From positions 124,001 to 188,000 of the forward strand of contig NZ_VTER01000005.1 of the NCBI RefSeq assembly GCF_008180445.1: a DNA stretch of 64,000 nt, written 5' to 3'. Positions 10,001 to 17,402 of the stretch are shown here, piece by piece (positions within the stretch are counted from its first letter, which is position 1; every line of letters begins with the position of its first letter). The notes beneath the pieces were generated by a model that was not told where the DNA came from, searched no databases, and saw only the letters and a program-made list of their open reading frames with translations. This DNA comes from Bacillus_AB infantis_B. GTDB lineage: Bacteria; Bacillota; Bacilli; Bacillales; Cytobacillaceae. A program made the translations under genes and the position numbers.

Positions 10001-10409
10001 CGGAAAATTTGATACCCGCTATGAAGCCCAGAAAGGGTTCAATAAACTGAAAGACGGCACCGTTCCTGTAAAAGGCGGATGGAGGATCTATTCCAGCGGA
10101 CCGGGCATCTACCTGAACCAGCTCATCACGAACGTTTTGGGCATCCGCCAGATAAATGGCAGCCTGGAGCTTGATCCCGTCCTTCCTGATAGCTTGGATG
10201 GCCTGGAATTCCGCTATAACTTCATGAATAGGCCGATAACGTTTGTCTATCACCTTGCTAAGGGAAAGCGGACTATCCTCATCAATGGGACAGAGGCCGG
10301 GACAGACTCAAGTCACAATCCCTATCGTGAAGGCGGAGCAGTCATACCAAAAAGTATTCTGGATGATTTGCTAAAATCGGACAACAACCGGATAGACATA
10401 TATATGTGA
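7080..10409 (+). CDS. GH94 1,2-beta-oligoglucan phosphorylase (predicted)
   Basis: A 1109-residue cytoplasmic protein resembling the large GH94 enzymes that reversibly phosphorolyse beta-1,2-gluco-oligosaccharides to glucose-1-phosphate. An N-terminal beta-sandwich region is followed by a long linker and an alpha/alpha barrel. The barrel carries YDDGDWDDTL around residues 753-762, the GH94 motif that contains the probable general acid; the C-terminus is a small beta domain. The start at 7080 has AAAAAAGGAG upstream. The frame stays open back to 6984, but that would overlap the GH3 gene without a ribosome site. Length and context (GH3, sugar importer) favour the sophoro-oligosaccharide type over cellobiose phosphorylase, which is about 800 residues. 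Confidence 0.85.
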   Translation: MNSSTINIHSGDLSFSFMKSGDVFKVSHRDTMINQLLSNPIDGSLNNIYLRIFNEGEITAIPLLGIRSESAVSASGSSIRWTGEAEGIPYEVTFTLTDKKIWFWDVTLEGSHKEIDLLYGQDIGLAAEAAVRSNEAYTSQYIDHSVFNDEQKGYVLCSRQNQPQQGQFPYLQQGSLGRSAGFSTDGFQFFGLSYKTTDKPAALTKPSLEGKVSQYEFAYTALQTEKTMLNGRHRFVFYGLFKENHPDAVARLEYQEEVESEWEQLNREKITFGDQIERVKISSRLGAPIETIGLTQEEIDQYFPGRILEEKNGDRLLSFFTDSYEHIVLKEKEELVERPHGHILMNGNNDRVREDVLSTTSYMYGVFNSQLAVGNSSMNKMMTNVRNPLNLLKTSGQRIYIEIDNRYRLLTMPSLFEMGFNYSRWYYKTNDETFIITVFTTVGSKDVQLDLKAQSGKYYRYMVTAQISMNQNEYAVPFHCTMDNDTVCYTAAGNSDSSGIYPDLSYRLTVRGADFQLLDESELASGTDSAASLAVLNIDSASDWTMLIQGDLSGEFPAFEKRDFSKEAAEFRKYYKGVLNGFHLSHPEGDSGEIEKFNALAHWYTHNMLVHFSTPHGLEQYGGAAWGTRDVSQGPAEYFMATQKYETVRDIILTIYTHQYDGTGSWPQWFMFDQYTKIQQPESHGDIIVWPLKLVSDYLEATGDFSILQEQIPYMDQESFTFTDNHAALLDHIKKQIAYMERHFLHDTFLPSYDDGDWDDTLQPANQLLKKYMVSSWTVSLMFQSIKKLADMLSAADVPEAAKLRELAQGIKNDFNRYILSSNVIPGFIYMEDPEKAEFMLHPTDTDTGIQYRLLPMQRGIISEIFTPEQAAAHYKLIKEHLTFPDGVRLMNRPANYAGGVSTHFKRAEQAANFGREIGLQYVHAHIRFIEALAKLGIHEEIWHALSVINPIKIQDAVPNAALRQSNAYFSSSDGKFDTRYEAQKGFNKLKDGTVPVKGGWRIYSSGPGIYLNQLITNVLGIRQINGSLELDPVLPDSLDGLEFRYNFMNRPITFVYHLAKGKRTILINGTEAGTDSSHNPYREGGAVIPKSILDDLLKSDNNRIDIYM

Positions 10410-10429
10410 GAGTCTCATTGAATAATGAA

Positions 10430-10458
10430 GAAGGCAGGCCATTATGGTCTGCCTTTTT
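10430..10458 (+). terminator. Rho-independent terminator after the GH94 gene
   Basis: AAGGCAG and CTGCCTT form a stem around a short loop, followed by a run of T. It closes the GH3-GH94 operon. Confidence 0.85.
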
Positions 10459-10561
10459 TCGTCGGGCAAAATTTAATTTGCCTTAAAAACCATCAGCCTT
10501 GCGAAACTTTATACCCTTCCGCACGTAAATATTATATAAACACTGCGAAAGGAGCGCTGAC

Positions 10562-10966
10562 ATGCCAGAGCCATTTTTCATGGGGGACTTTATCTTTCAG
10601 GCTGCCCCCGTTTTTATCGGCATCATATTTATTATCGTTATCGGCGGCCTCATATTCAATATCTTCAAAGGAGTCGGCCAGTGGCAAAAAAATGAGCAGT
10701 CCCCCAGGCTGAGTGTGACGGCGGCCGTCAAATCAAAGCGGACAGATGTATCCAGGAGATCACATGCGCATCATGATAACCATCAACATGTTTCCTCAAG
10801 CACCCGCTATTATGTGACATTTGAATTTGACAGCGGCGACCGCTCTGAATTCCATGTATCTGGAAAAGAATATGGTTTGCTTGCAGAAGGAGATTTTGGG
10901 ATGCTGACGTTTCAGGGAACGCGGTATTTGGGGTTTGAGAGGAATAGAGGGCAAAGTTACTCTTAA
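10562..10966 (+). CDS. DUF2500-family membrane-anchored protein
   Basis: A 134-residue protein of unknown function. Residues 12-35 form one transmembrane helix (AAPVFIGIIFIIVIGGLIF). A His-rich linker follows (HAHHDNHQH near residues 68-76). The C-terminal small beta domain (YYVTFEFDSGDRSEF...GMLTFQGTRYLGFER) is the DUF2500 signature. AAAGGAG lies 8 bases before the ATG. It stands alone between terminators. The His cluster could bind metal, but nothing else supports that. Confidence 0.8.
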   Translation: MPEPFFMGDFIFQAAPVFIGIIFIIVIGGLIFNIFKGVGQWQKNEQSPRLSVTAAVKSKRTDVSRRSHAHHDNHQHVSSSTRYYVTFEFDSGDRSEFHVSGKEYGLLAEGDFGMLTFQGTRYLGFERNRGQSYS

Positions 10967-10993
10967 GGAGAGGCGGGGTTTTGCCTCTCCTTC
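10966..10993 (+). terminator. Terminator after the DUF2500 gene
   Basis: AAGGAGAGGC and GCCTCTCCTT pair around GGGGTTTT, and the sequence after the stem is T-rich. It starts at the stop codon of the DUF2500 gene. Confidence 0.75.
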
Positions 10994-11021
10994 ATTTCTT
11001 CCTCTCCGGTCTTTCGAAATG

Positions 11022-11198
11022 TCAGTATCTTTGTATCCTGTTTATGACGGTCAGCAGGATCTGAATATCAGCCTGCAGTTCATTTTTAAAAAATTCATCT
11101 TCACATTGTTCATAATCCTGTTTCAGACGAAAAAGCTCTTCCATAAAGAGATCTAATTCTTCTTCTATTATGCCGGTCTTTGGCTGTTTCTGTGCCAT
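11022..11198 (-). CDS. Small hypothetical protein, 58 residues
   Basis: A short gene of 59 codons including the stop. The protein runs MAQKQPKTGIIEEELDLFM to a C-terminal NRIQRY. It is rich in Glu, Leu and Gln with regular hydrophobic spacing, which suggests one or two amphipathic helices or a coiled coil. AGGAGGG stands 6 bases before the ATG, a very strong ribosome site that supports translation. It has no membrane segment and I do not recognise the family. It lies downstream of the MpsC-like gene but is separated from it by a strong terminator. Confidence 0.6.
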   Translation of the reverse strand: MAQKQPKTGIIEEELDLFMEELFRLKQDYEQCEDEFFKNELQADIQILLTVINRIQRY

Positions 11199-11263
11199 TG
11201 AAACCCTCCTGTTTTAATAGATCGCAAATGACCTATTGCAAAATCTGCTGCTGAGCAAAAGAA

Positions 11264-11304
11264 AAAGCCGAAAAGAACAGGATTTCCTGTTCTTTTCGGC
11301 TTAT
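11264..11304 (-). terminator. Strong terminator after the leftward MpsC-like gene
   Basis: A perfect 17-bp inverted repeat (AGCCGAAAAGAACAGGA with its complement) with a 2-base centre. On the minus strand it is followed by TTTTTC. Confidence 0.88.
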
Positions 11305-11336
11305 GTCCGGCACAATTTGTCCGGTTCATTACTGCC

Positions 11337-12035
11337 TTATGTCTCATTGGGTTTGAGTATAAATGAAATAACACTGTTATCCAGTTCGAAATTCCAATCA
11401 ACAAAAACGTCCTGTATCTCCGCTTCCAGAATACCAGAAAAATGAATATCATTGATAAGCAATTCACCTTCCAGCTGCCTTTTGGCAACCCGGAGCGTTT
11501 CAACAAAACCAAGGGCGATCAGCTGCTTTTCGATCGGCACCAATATCCCCTCGCGGATGACAACCAATGTGCGGGACCCGAGCATATAAGACTCAACCCG
11601 GTCCGGCGCTTTTTCAGCCTGCCTGCTTATGCTGATGATTTCTTCGTGGACCTTTTTCTTCCCTTTGTAGTCAGATTCTAAATCTTTGCCTTCAGCCACA
11701 ATGGACGGGCCAACGCCGACAAAGACCCCTGTCTGCCTATCAAGATTCCAATCATAATACATATGCTGAATGTCTATATCCGTGATTGCTTTGATCTGGC
11801 CCCGCATTTCAGGATCCAGCGATTTCATCAGATATTCTCTCGTTGTCAGTACCGTCAATTCCTGGCCCTGGTCTAGAAGCACCTGCTCTGTTGCTGATAT
11901 AAAGCCGCTTATATAAATAAGGACATATGGCTTTGATACCGTCACGTAAATGGCTTCCGGGCCTTTTCCAAACTTCTCCCGCAGCAGCTTGCCAAAGTTA
12001 TTTGCCAGTTTTGTCTGCTGCGCCTTAATTTCCAT
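11337..12035 (-). CDS. MpsC/DUF2294-family protein (paralogue 1)
   Basis: A 232-residue soluble protein made of two similar halves. The first is near residues 8-110 (FGKLLREKFGKGPEAIYVTVSKPYVLIYI), the second near 125-228 (EKAPDRVESYMLGSRTLVVIREGILVPIEKQL). Each half ends in a Tyr/Val-Asp-Trp-Asn motif (YYDWNL and FVDWNF). This is the DUF2294 family, PF10057, named for MpsC of a staphylococcal membrane-potential-generating system. No MpsA or MpsB partner is visible here, so a role in cation transport is not supported. A divergent paralogue of the same length starts at 12348. Confidence 0.82.
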   Translation of the reverse strand: MEIKAQQTKLANNFGKLLREKFGKGPEAIYVTVSKPYVLIYISGFISATEQVLLDQGQELTVLTTREYLMKSLDPEMRGQIKAITDIDIQHMYYDWNLDRQTGVFVGVGPSIVAEGKDLESDYKGKKKVHEEIISISRQAEKAPDRVESYMLGSRTLVVIREGILVPIEKQLIALGFVETLRVAKRQLEGELLINDIHFSGILEAEIQDVFVDWNFELDNSVISFILKPNET

Positions 12036-12072
12036 GTTTCCGTCTACCCTTACACTTAGAAAGAAGCATCAT
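12025..12072 (-). CDS. Possible 15-codon upstream ORF overlapping the MpsC-like start
   Basis: AAAGGAGAGAGG precedes two ATG codons. The frame encodes MMLLSKCKGRRKHGN and ends 8 bases inside the MpsC-like gene, in another frame. The MpsC-like ATG itself has only a weak ribosome site, so translational coupling is plausible. Expression is not proven. Confidence 0.35.
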   Translation of the reverse strand: MMLLSKCKGRRKHGN

Positions 12073-12347
12073 ATCCTCTCTCCTTTTTTCCATTTTAGCA
12101 TCTGCCTGCCAGAAGGGAAACTCCTAAAAGGCAAATCTCCACAACATAATTTTCCCCTTTTTATCACAAAAAAAACATATTTTATGAATAATCTGTAAAA
12201 ATATAGAGGAATATTTTAATTTTGGAAGAATAAATAAGTAGATCCAGTTTTTTACGGTATAATTGCATTATCTCAAGACTACACGATCCCCGTCCCCGCA
12301 GCTGAACGGATTTGGGATATGATGCCTGAATCTAAAGGATGGCGAGA
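12036..12347. promoter_or_regulatory. Intergenic region between the divergent MpsC-like genes
   Basis: About 310 bp, AT-rich. On the minus strand TGCTAAAAT (around 12092-12099) is an extended -10 candidate upstream of the small ORF. On the plus strand TATAAT at 12258-12263 is a -10 candidate without a good -35. I see no operator or riboswitch that I can name. Confidence 0.35.
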
Positions 12348-13046
12348 ATGGACATTAAGAAAAAAGAAAAAGAATTGGGATCTTTCATTGGACGGGTTTT
12401 GCGCGGCGCTTTCGGCAAGGGGCCGGGGGCAGTGTTTGCCACTATTTCTCCCCCTTATATCACTGTATATATGAAAGACTTTATGTCACAGATAGAAGAT
12501 AGATTATTAGATACAGAGCAAAGCAAATATGTCGAGAAAATCAGGGACATGCTGATGCCCGCACTCATAGAGGAGATTAAGGTATATATCCAAATGGATA
12601 TAGGCGTCACCATTGATGAATTCTATTATGACTGGAATCTGGAAAGCCATTCAGGGATGTTCGTCTGCATTTCAACAGAGGCAGCTCCTGAATACAGCCC
12701 GTACCAGAACCAGGAAGCTGTACATAAGGAAGTCATCCAAGTCAGCCTGGAAGCCGAAAAGGCCCCGGGTGAAGTACATTCCTCCCTGCTGAATCCCAGG
12801 ACTCTGGTGATTATCCGGAATGAAATACTGGTAGCTGTTGAAAAAGAATTAATCCGGCAGGGCTATCCGGAGGTCCTCACTCTGGCCAAACGGGACTTGG
12901 AAAAAAGATTGTTCATGGAGCACAGGCCGCAGTTCGAGCGCTATTTGGATGCAGAGCTGGAAAATGTGTTTGCATCATGGGATTTTGAACAAGACAAAAG
13001 CGTGTGCCTCTTCATCTTAAAACCGAATAACAGCAGGCAGCAATGA
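12348..13046 (+). CDS. MpsC/DUF2294-family protein (paralogue 2)
   Basis: A 232-residue protein with the same two-domain plan as the gene at 11337-12035 (GRVLRGAFGKGPGAVFATISPPYITVY; EKAPGEVHSSLLNPRTLVIIRNEILVAVEKEL). The same YYDWNL motif occurs, and FASWDF replaces FVDWNF. I chose the second ATG (12348) because AAAGGA lies 8 bases upstream of it, whereas it abuts the ATG at 12339. With this start both paralogues have the same length. The gene ends in a strong terminator. Function is unknown. Divergent arrangement suggests diversification after a local duplication. Confidence 0.82.
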   Translation: MDIKKKEKELGSFIGRVLRGAFGKGPGAVFATISPPYITVYMKDFMSQIEDRLLDTEQSKYVEKIRDMLMPALIEEIKVYIQMDIGVTIDEFYYDWNLESHSGMFVCISTEAAPEYSPYQNQEAVHKEVIQVSLEAEKAPGEVHSSLLNPRTLVIIRNEILVAVEKELIRQGYPEVLTLAKRDLEKRLFMEHRPQFERYLDAELENVFASWDFEQDKSVCLFILKPNNSRQQ

Positions 13047-13068
13047 CCCAGGCGATAGAACTGGACAT

Positions 13069-13109
13069 GAGCCAAAAGAAGGAAGCCTCCTTCTTTTGGC
13101 TCTTTTTTT
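13069..13109 (+). terminator. Terminator after MpsC-like paralogue 2
   Basis: GAGCCAAAAGAAGGA pairs with TCCTTCTTTTGGCTC and is followed by seven T. Confidence 0.92.
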
Positions 13110-13169
13110 AATAGACGATTGACCAAACAAATGCCAGAGCAAGAAATGGCAGTAAGGGGTTTGTCAGGC

Positions 13170-13613
13170 ATGGAGAAATCAGCAGTGGTTCAAATAATAA
13201 AGGAGAATGATATCATTCTGGCCAGAAAGATGGGTAGAGAACTTGCTCTATCCCTTTACTTTAATCCCATTGATCAGGCAAGAATCCTGACGGTCATCTC
13301 AGAGCTTGCCAGAAACATCTACCGGTATGCAGGCAGCGGGCAAATTCAGTATGAGAAGCTCACAGCAGGAACTCAAATAGGGCTTCGCCTTACTGCCATC
13401 GATCATGGACCAGGGATTAAAGACATTCCGAAGGCACTGGAGCAGGGCTATTCCAGCAGCAATGGGTTTGGGGCAGGCCTGCCTGCTGTAAAACGGATGA
13501 TGGATGAATTTCGGATTGATTCCAGCAAAGATGCTGGCACAAAAATCACTGTGGTCAAATGGAAGATGGAAATGTTTGAAGATATGTTTAATAACGGCTG
13601 TATAAGACCATGA
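13170..13613 (+). CDS. RsbT-like serine/threonine kinase (GHKL ATPase)
   Basis: A 147-residue GHKL-type ATP-binding protein close to RsbT, the switch kinase of sigma-B stressosomes. It has the N box ELARNIYRYAG, the G1 motif DHGPGI, and the G2 loop with GAGLPAVKRMMDEF. RsbT itself is about 133 residues. The ATG at 13170 follows AAGGGG by about 10 bases; the upstream in-frame TTG at 13119 has no ribosome site. No RsbR, RsbS or RsbU gene is adjacent, so it is an orphan. Partners must be encoded elsewhere, or it serves another partner-switching pathway. Confidence 0.83.
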   Translation: MEKSAVVQIIKENDIILARKMGRELALSLYFNPIDQARILTVISELARNIYRYAGSGQIQYEKLTAGTQIGLRLTAIDHGPGIKDIPKALEQGYSSSNGFGAGLPAVKRMMDEFRIDSSKDAGTKITVVKWKMEMFEDMFNNGCIRP

Positions 13614-13663
13614 CGGGAAGGTACCATCCGGAAAATTAGAAGGTATAAAAAAATAAGACACAG

Positions 13664-13705
13664 CAAAAAGCGCCTGGACTTTCTAAAGCCACGGCGCTTT
13701 TTTAT
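13664..13705. terminator. Bidirectional terminator between rsbT-like and glycerate kinase genes
   Basis: AAAAAGCGCCTGG and CCA-C-GGCGCTTTTTT form a stem with A and T runs on both sides. It lies between convergent genes. Confidence 0.88.
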
Positions 13706-13716
13706 GATACCTTAAA

Positions 13717-14862
13717 TCAAACCCTGCCTTTCCGTCCCAGTGACCAGACCGCTGCAATATTGGCTGCCGCCTGCTCCACATATTCCGCTGCGTTCTTAAA
13801 GGCGTCCTCAAGGAGGATTGCCCCGGGAACAATGCTGAAGACTGCGTCAATCCCATGCTCCCGCACAATCTCACAGTCCCTTGAAATGCTGCCGGCCAGC
13901 CCGATCACCGGAACGCCCGATTTTTTGGCTGTTCCGGCAACACCGATCGGGGTTTTTCCAAAAATCGTCTGTCCATCAATCCTGCCTTCTCCTGTGATGA
14001 CAAGATCAGCATCTGCCACAATCTGCTCCAGCCCGGCAGCCGCAATGACAATATCGACTCCCCGCTTCAGCTCAGCCGGAAGGAAAGCCAGCAGTCCCCC
14101 GCCAAGGCCGCCTGCAGCTCCTGCACCAGGCACATCCTTGATTTTCTTCCCAAGATCCTTTTCAATCACACTAGCATAATGCGCCAGGTTTCGATCCAGA
14201 ATTCCGACCATCTGAGGATCGGCGCCTTTTTGCGGACCAAAAATGGCGGAAGCCCCTTTTTCCCCGGTCAGCGGGTTGTCGACATCACATGCCACCTCAA
14301 TCTTTATACCCGCAAGGCGTACGTCGAGCTGTGAAAGATCAATCGATGAGAGGCTTGATAGCGCACCTCCGCCCCCGCCGATTTCCCGTCCTTCTGCATC
14401 GAGCAAACGGGCGCCAAGCGCCTGAGCCATACCTGCTCCTCCGTCATTCGTCGCGCTGCCGCCGATTCCGATGATGATATGGGTGACTCCAAGATCAAGT
14501 GCACTCTTGATTAATTCGCCGGTCCCTTTTGTAGTTGTCACGAGGGGGTTTCTTTTTCCAGCTGGCACCAGGTGCAGTCCTGATGCCGCCGCCATTTCAA
14601 TGACAGCGGTTTTTTTATCTCCCAAAAGGCCGAAGAAAGCTTCCACAGGCTCCCCGAGCGGTCCTGTCACCATTGCCGGGATAATGCTGCCGCCGGTCGC
14701 ATCGACCAGTGACTGGACCGTACCCTCCCCGCCATCAGCCATCGGCACTTTCACATATTCAGCATGGGGAATGATGCGCTTGAAGCCTTTTTCGATACAG
14801 TCAGCGGCCTCCATGGCCGACAAGCTCTCTTTATAGGAATCTGGTGCAATGACAATCTTCAT
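13717..14862 (-). CDS. glxK: Glycerate kinase
   Basis: A 381-residue type II (GlxK/GarK) glycerate kinase that phosphorylates glycerate using ATP. It begins MKIVIAPDSYKESLSAMEAA, the family signature. Glycine-rich segments follow (GIGGSATNDGGAGMAQALG and GAGAAGGLGGGLLAFLP), then VITGEGRIDGQTIFGKTP. The ATG at 14862 has AGGAG 8 bases upstream; the GTG three codons earlier overlaps that site and is rejected. It is the last gene of cdaR-gntP-glxK and feeds phosphoglycerate into glycolysis. Confidence 0.95.
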   Translation of the reverse strand: MKIVIAPDSYKESLSAMEAADCIEKGFKRIIPHAEYVKVPMADGGEGTVQSLVDATGGSIIPAMVTGPLGEPVEAFFGLLGDKKTAVIEMAAASGLHLVPAGKRNPLVTTTKGTGELIKSALDLGVTHIIIGIGGSATNDGGAGMAQALGARLLDAEGREIGGGGGALSSLSSIDLSQLDVRLAGIKIEVACDVDNPLTGEKGASAIFGPQKGADPQMVGILDRNLAHYASVIEKDLGKKIKDVPGAGAAGGLGGGLLAFLPAELKRGVDIVIAAAGLEQIVADADLVITGEGRIDGQTIFGKTPIGVAGTAKKSGVPVIGLAGSISRDCEIVREHGIDAVFSIVPGAILLEDAFKNAAEYVEQAAANIAAVWSLGRKGRV

Positions 14863-14886
14863 TTCTATCACTCCTGTTTTTGAATC

Positions 14887-16161
14887 TTATCCGAACAGCT
14901 GAAATACACCGTAAATGAGAGTTGACACAACCGCCATTGTGAGGCCGACCAGTGATTCGTACGGCATGACCTTCAAACGTTCTTTCATTTCCATATTGAC
15001 GCTTCCGCCTGTTGCATGGAAAAAGCTTCCGTGCGGCAGATGGTCAAGGACTGTTGCTCCCGCATGGACCATGGCTGCGCCTGCTAACGCGCTGACGCCC
15101 ATTTCGAGGATGGTTGAACTGAATACCTGGCTCGCTACAGCCGTACCTGCCGTTGTCGAAGCCGTGGCAGCCGACATGAAAATCCCGGATGCCGGCGCTA
15201 GCACATAAGCTGGAAGACCAACAGCATCAAGCCCATTTATAAGCACATCCTTCAGCCCGGAATTGGCAATGATCCCTGCCAATGTGCCTGTTCCAAGCAG
15301 CATGATGGCGACGCCTGTCATTTTTCCGAGTCCTGAGACGGCAAAATCATTAATCTTCCTTGCCTTGCCCATCACAATTGCTCCCGCAATCCCTCCAAGC
15401 GGCAGGGCAATCATCGGATCGATGCTGATATCAAATAATGGCCTCAATGCCAGCAGTATGATGGTAACGGCAGGTCCGATCAGCGCGGCCCAAAACGGAG
15501 GAAGCGCGCCTCCCGTGTGCGGGGCAACTTCGCTTGCAGAAATGGCAGTCCCTTTATTCACAAGCTTTCTCGCGATGAAATAGGTCATCGCGAGGCCGAA
15601 TACGGCTGGAATGATCCCGGCTGCCATAATGCTGGTCAGCGGGATATTGAATGCATCTGATGCTGCAATGGCATTCGGGTTCGGCGACATAATATTGCCG
15701 GCCTTTCCTCCGCCAATCATTGCCAGCAATATCGCCGTTTTGCTGATAGCAGCTCTTTGCGCAATGGCCAGGGCGATTGGTGCAACCGTGATGACAGCCA
15801 CATCGACAAACACGCCTACCGCTGTCAAAATCATCGTGGCGGCCGCCAATGCAAGCAATGCCCTCGTTTCACCGAGCTTCTTCACAATCGTTTCTGCAAT
15901 GACCGACGCGGCGCCAGATTCAATCAGCACACCGGCCAGGACGCCGGCAGCCAAAATCCTTAGCACGGCCGGGATAATGCCTTTGGCACCCTCCATCATT
16001 AAAGTGACTGTATCGGTTATATTAACCCCGCCGACCAGGCCGCCGATTAAGGCACCGGCAATCATGCCATATGCCGGGGAAACTTTTTTCAGTATCAATA
16101 GTATGGCAACGGCTAAAGCGACTATGGCCCCTAAAGCGCTTACTTGAATGGTGGCTTCCAA
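14887..16161 (-). CDS. GntP-family permease (gluconate/glycerate uptake)
   Basis: A 424-residue membrane protein with about twelve hydrophobic segments and the GntP-family hallmarks GGGKAGNIMSPNPNAIAA and HAGATVLDHLPHGSFFHAT. The start is a TTG at 16161 preceded by AAGGGAGG at good spacing; the ATG at 16194 lacks a ribosome site. It lies 24 bp upstream of the glycerate kinase gene and downstream of cdaR. Glycerate or a related hydroxy-acid is therefore the likely substrate; gluconate remains possible. Confidence 0.9.
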   Translation of the reverse strand: MEATIQVSALGAIVALAVAILLILKKVSPAYGMIAGALIGGLVGGVNITDTVTLMMEGAKGIIPAVLRILAAGVLAGVLIESGAASVIAETIVKKLGETRALLALAAATMILTAVGVFVDVAVITVAPIALAIAQRAAISKTAILLAMIGGGKAGNIMSPNPNAIAASDAFNIPLTSIMAAGIIPAVFGLAMTYFIARKLVNKGTAISASEVAPHTGGALPPFWAALIGPAVTIILLALRPLFDISIDPMIALPLGGIAGAIVMGKARKINDFAVSGLGKMTGVAIMLLGTGTLAGIIANSGLKDVLINGLDAVGLPAYVLAPASGIFMSAATASTTAGTAVASQVFSSTILEMGVSALAGAAMVHAGATVLDHLPHGSFFHATGGSVNMEMKERLKVMPYESLVGLTMAVVSTLIYGVFQLFG

Positions 16162-16194
16162 GATGATTCCTCCCTTAAAAGATGTTACCTTCAT

Positions 16195-16208
16195 TGTAAG
16201 CGTTTCCG
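16195..16208. promoter_or_regulatory. Possible cre box upstream of gntP
   Basis: TGTAAGCGTTTCCG; its complement matches 12 of 14 positions of the CcpA consensus. It lies about 35 bp before the gntP start. Confidence 0.4.
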
Positions 16209-16237
16209 AAAAGGTTTACATTGTTCAGAGTATAAAA

Positions 16238-16265
16238 TAAAGGCCCGGTATTTCCGGACCTTTTT
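16238..16265 (-). terminator. Terminator between cdaR and gntP
   Basis: On the minus strand AAAGGTCCGG and CCGGGCCTTT pair around AAATA and are followed by ATTTT. Confidence 0.72.
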
Positions 16266-16280
16266 GTGCACTTGCACAAT

Positions 16281-17402
16281 TCAGCTAAGCTGGTTTTGCA
16301 AGAGAGATAGATAGAGTTCCAGCAGATCCTTTATGGAGCGCGGATCTTTTCCGGTCAGCTCTTTGATCCGCTCCAGGCGGTATCTCAGGGTGTTGCGGTG
16401 TATATAGAGCCGGCTTGCCGCAGAGCTGCTGTCCCCATTTTCTTCAATATAAATCCTCAAAGTCTCCAGCAGCTCGCCTTTTTTGTCATGCTGATTTAAG
16501 TTTACGGCATGGTGCTGGAACGCTCCTGCTATTCCGAGCTCGGCTGCCCTGGCAACAAAGACTGGCAGCTTATAATCTTCATAGTAATAAAGTGCCTGGT
16601 GCGGGTCAATCTTCCTTCCCGCCTCCAGCGTATGTACAGCCTCCCGGTAAGAGATGGAGATCCCCTCCAAACCGGGATGATACTGGCCGATGGCCGCCTG
16701 ACATGACAGCCCCTGTCTGACTGCAAGCCCGGAAAGCCACTCCTCCACCTGGTTCATGGTTTGGCCGTGATCCCAGTTTTCTCCTTTTATGATCACCTTT
16801 TTGAGCAGGACGATAAACTCGGGGTTCATCACATACAAATCATCCTTTTCCAGCCTGTCGCGGATCCATTTATAGCTTTTGGTCTGCTCATCGGCTGCAA
16901 TGACGATTGCCGTCCTCGGGATTTCCAAGTCAATTCCGAGGCGGTCCGCTCTTTCAAAATAGAGCGAATCCAGATTTTCAATTCCAGACAGCAGCTGGCT
17001 TGTCAGCTCTTCTTTCAGTCTTTCATCCCACTGCATCTCATCCACCAAAACAGCCTGCTGAAGGATCATTTCGGCCGCCATTCTGACAAGCTCTCCGTAG
17101 CTTCTGATTTCTTCCGGCTCCCCCGTGATCCCGATTACGCCGATGATACGATCCTGGAAGGTGATCGGAAGATTGATCCCTGCCCTGGCGCCGTTCAGCC
17201 GCCCGGCCTCTGCTTCAGTAATTTCAAACCCGCGGCCAGCCCCGATCACCTGGACCGCCCCTTCATGGACAGACTGAATCCTTGCCTTATCACCGGAACC
17301 GATAATCACACCTTTTTCATTCATTACATTAATATTCCGGCCGATGATCTGCATCGTCCGATCCACGATTTCCTGAGCCAAAGCTCCATCCAGAAACTTC
17401 AT
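16281..17402 (-). CDS. cdaR: CdaR-type sugar diacid regulator
   Basis: A 373-residue transcriptional regulator. The N-terminal diacid-recognition domain (residues 5-135) begins FLDGALAQEIVDRTMQIIGRNINVMN. A central GGDEF-like region follows, then a C-terminal PucR-type HTH (SSAASRLYIHRNTLRYRLERI, near 325-345). AGGAGGTG stands 6 bases before the ATG. It sits upstream of gntP and glycerate kinase genes, the usual setting for CdaR/SdaR, which senses glycerate or sugar diacids and activates their catabolism. Confidence 0.93.
   Translation of the reverse strand: MKFLDGALAQEIVDRTMQIIGRNINVMNEKGVIIGSGDKARIQSVHEGAVQVIGAGRGFEITEAEAGRLNGARAGINLPITFQDRIIGVIGITGEPEEIRSYGELVRMAAEMILQQAVLVDEMQWDERLKEELTSQLLSGIENLDSLYFERADRLGIDLEIPRTAIVIAADEQTKSYKWIRDRLEKDDLYVMNPEFIVLLKKVIIKGENWDHGQTMNQVEEWLSGLAVRQGLSCQAAIGQYHPGLEGISISYREAVHTLEAGRKIDPHQALYYYEDYKLPVFVARAAELGIAGAFQHHAVNLNQHDKKGELLETLRIYIEENGDSSSAASRLYIHRNTLRYRLERIKELTGKDPRSIKDLLELYLSLLQNQLS

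Noticed and set aside
10425..10712. 95-codon ORF overlapping the DUF2500 gene
   Set aside because: It starts in the GH94 terminator and is out of frame with a well supported gene that has its own ribosome site.
11168..11512. 114-codon leftward ORF at the end of the MpsC-like gene
   Set aside because: It runs through the terminator and overlaps the MpsC-like coding region in another frame; the 58-residue ORF at 11022-11198 is better supported.
13760..16147. Long rightward ORFs opposite glycerate kinase and gntP
   Set aside because: They are shadows of GC-rich third positions in the leftward genes, with low-complexity Ala/Ser/Pro translations.
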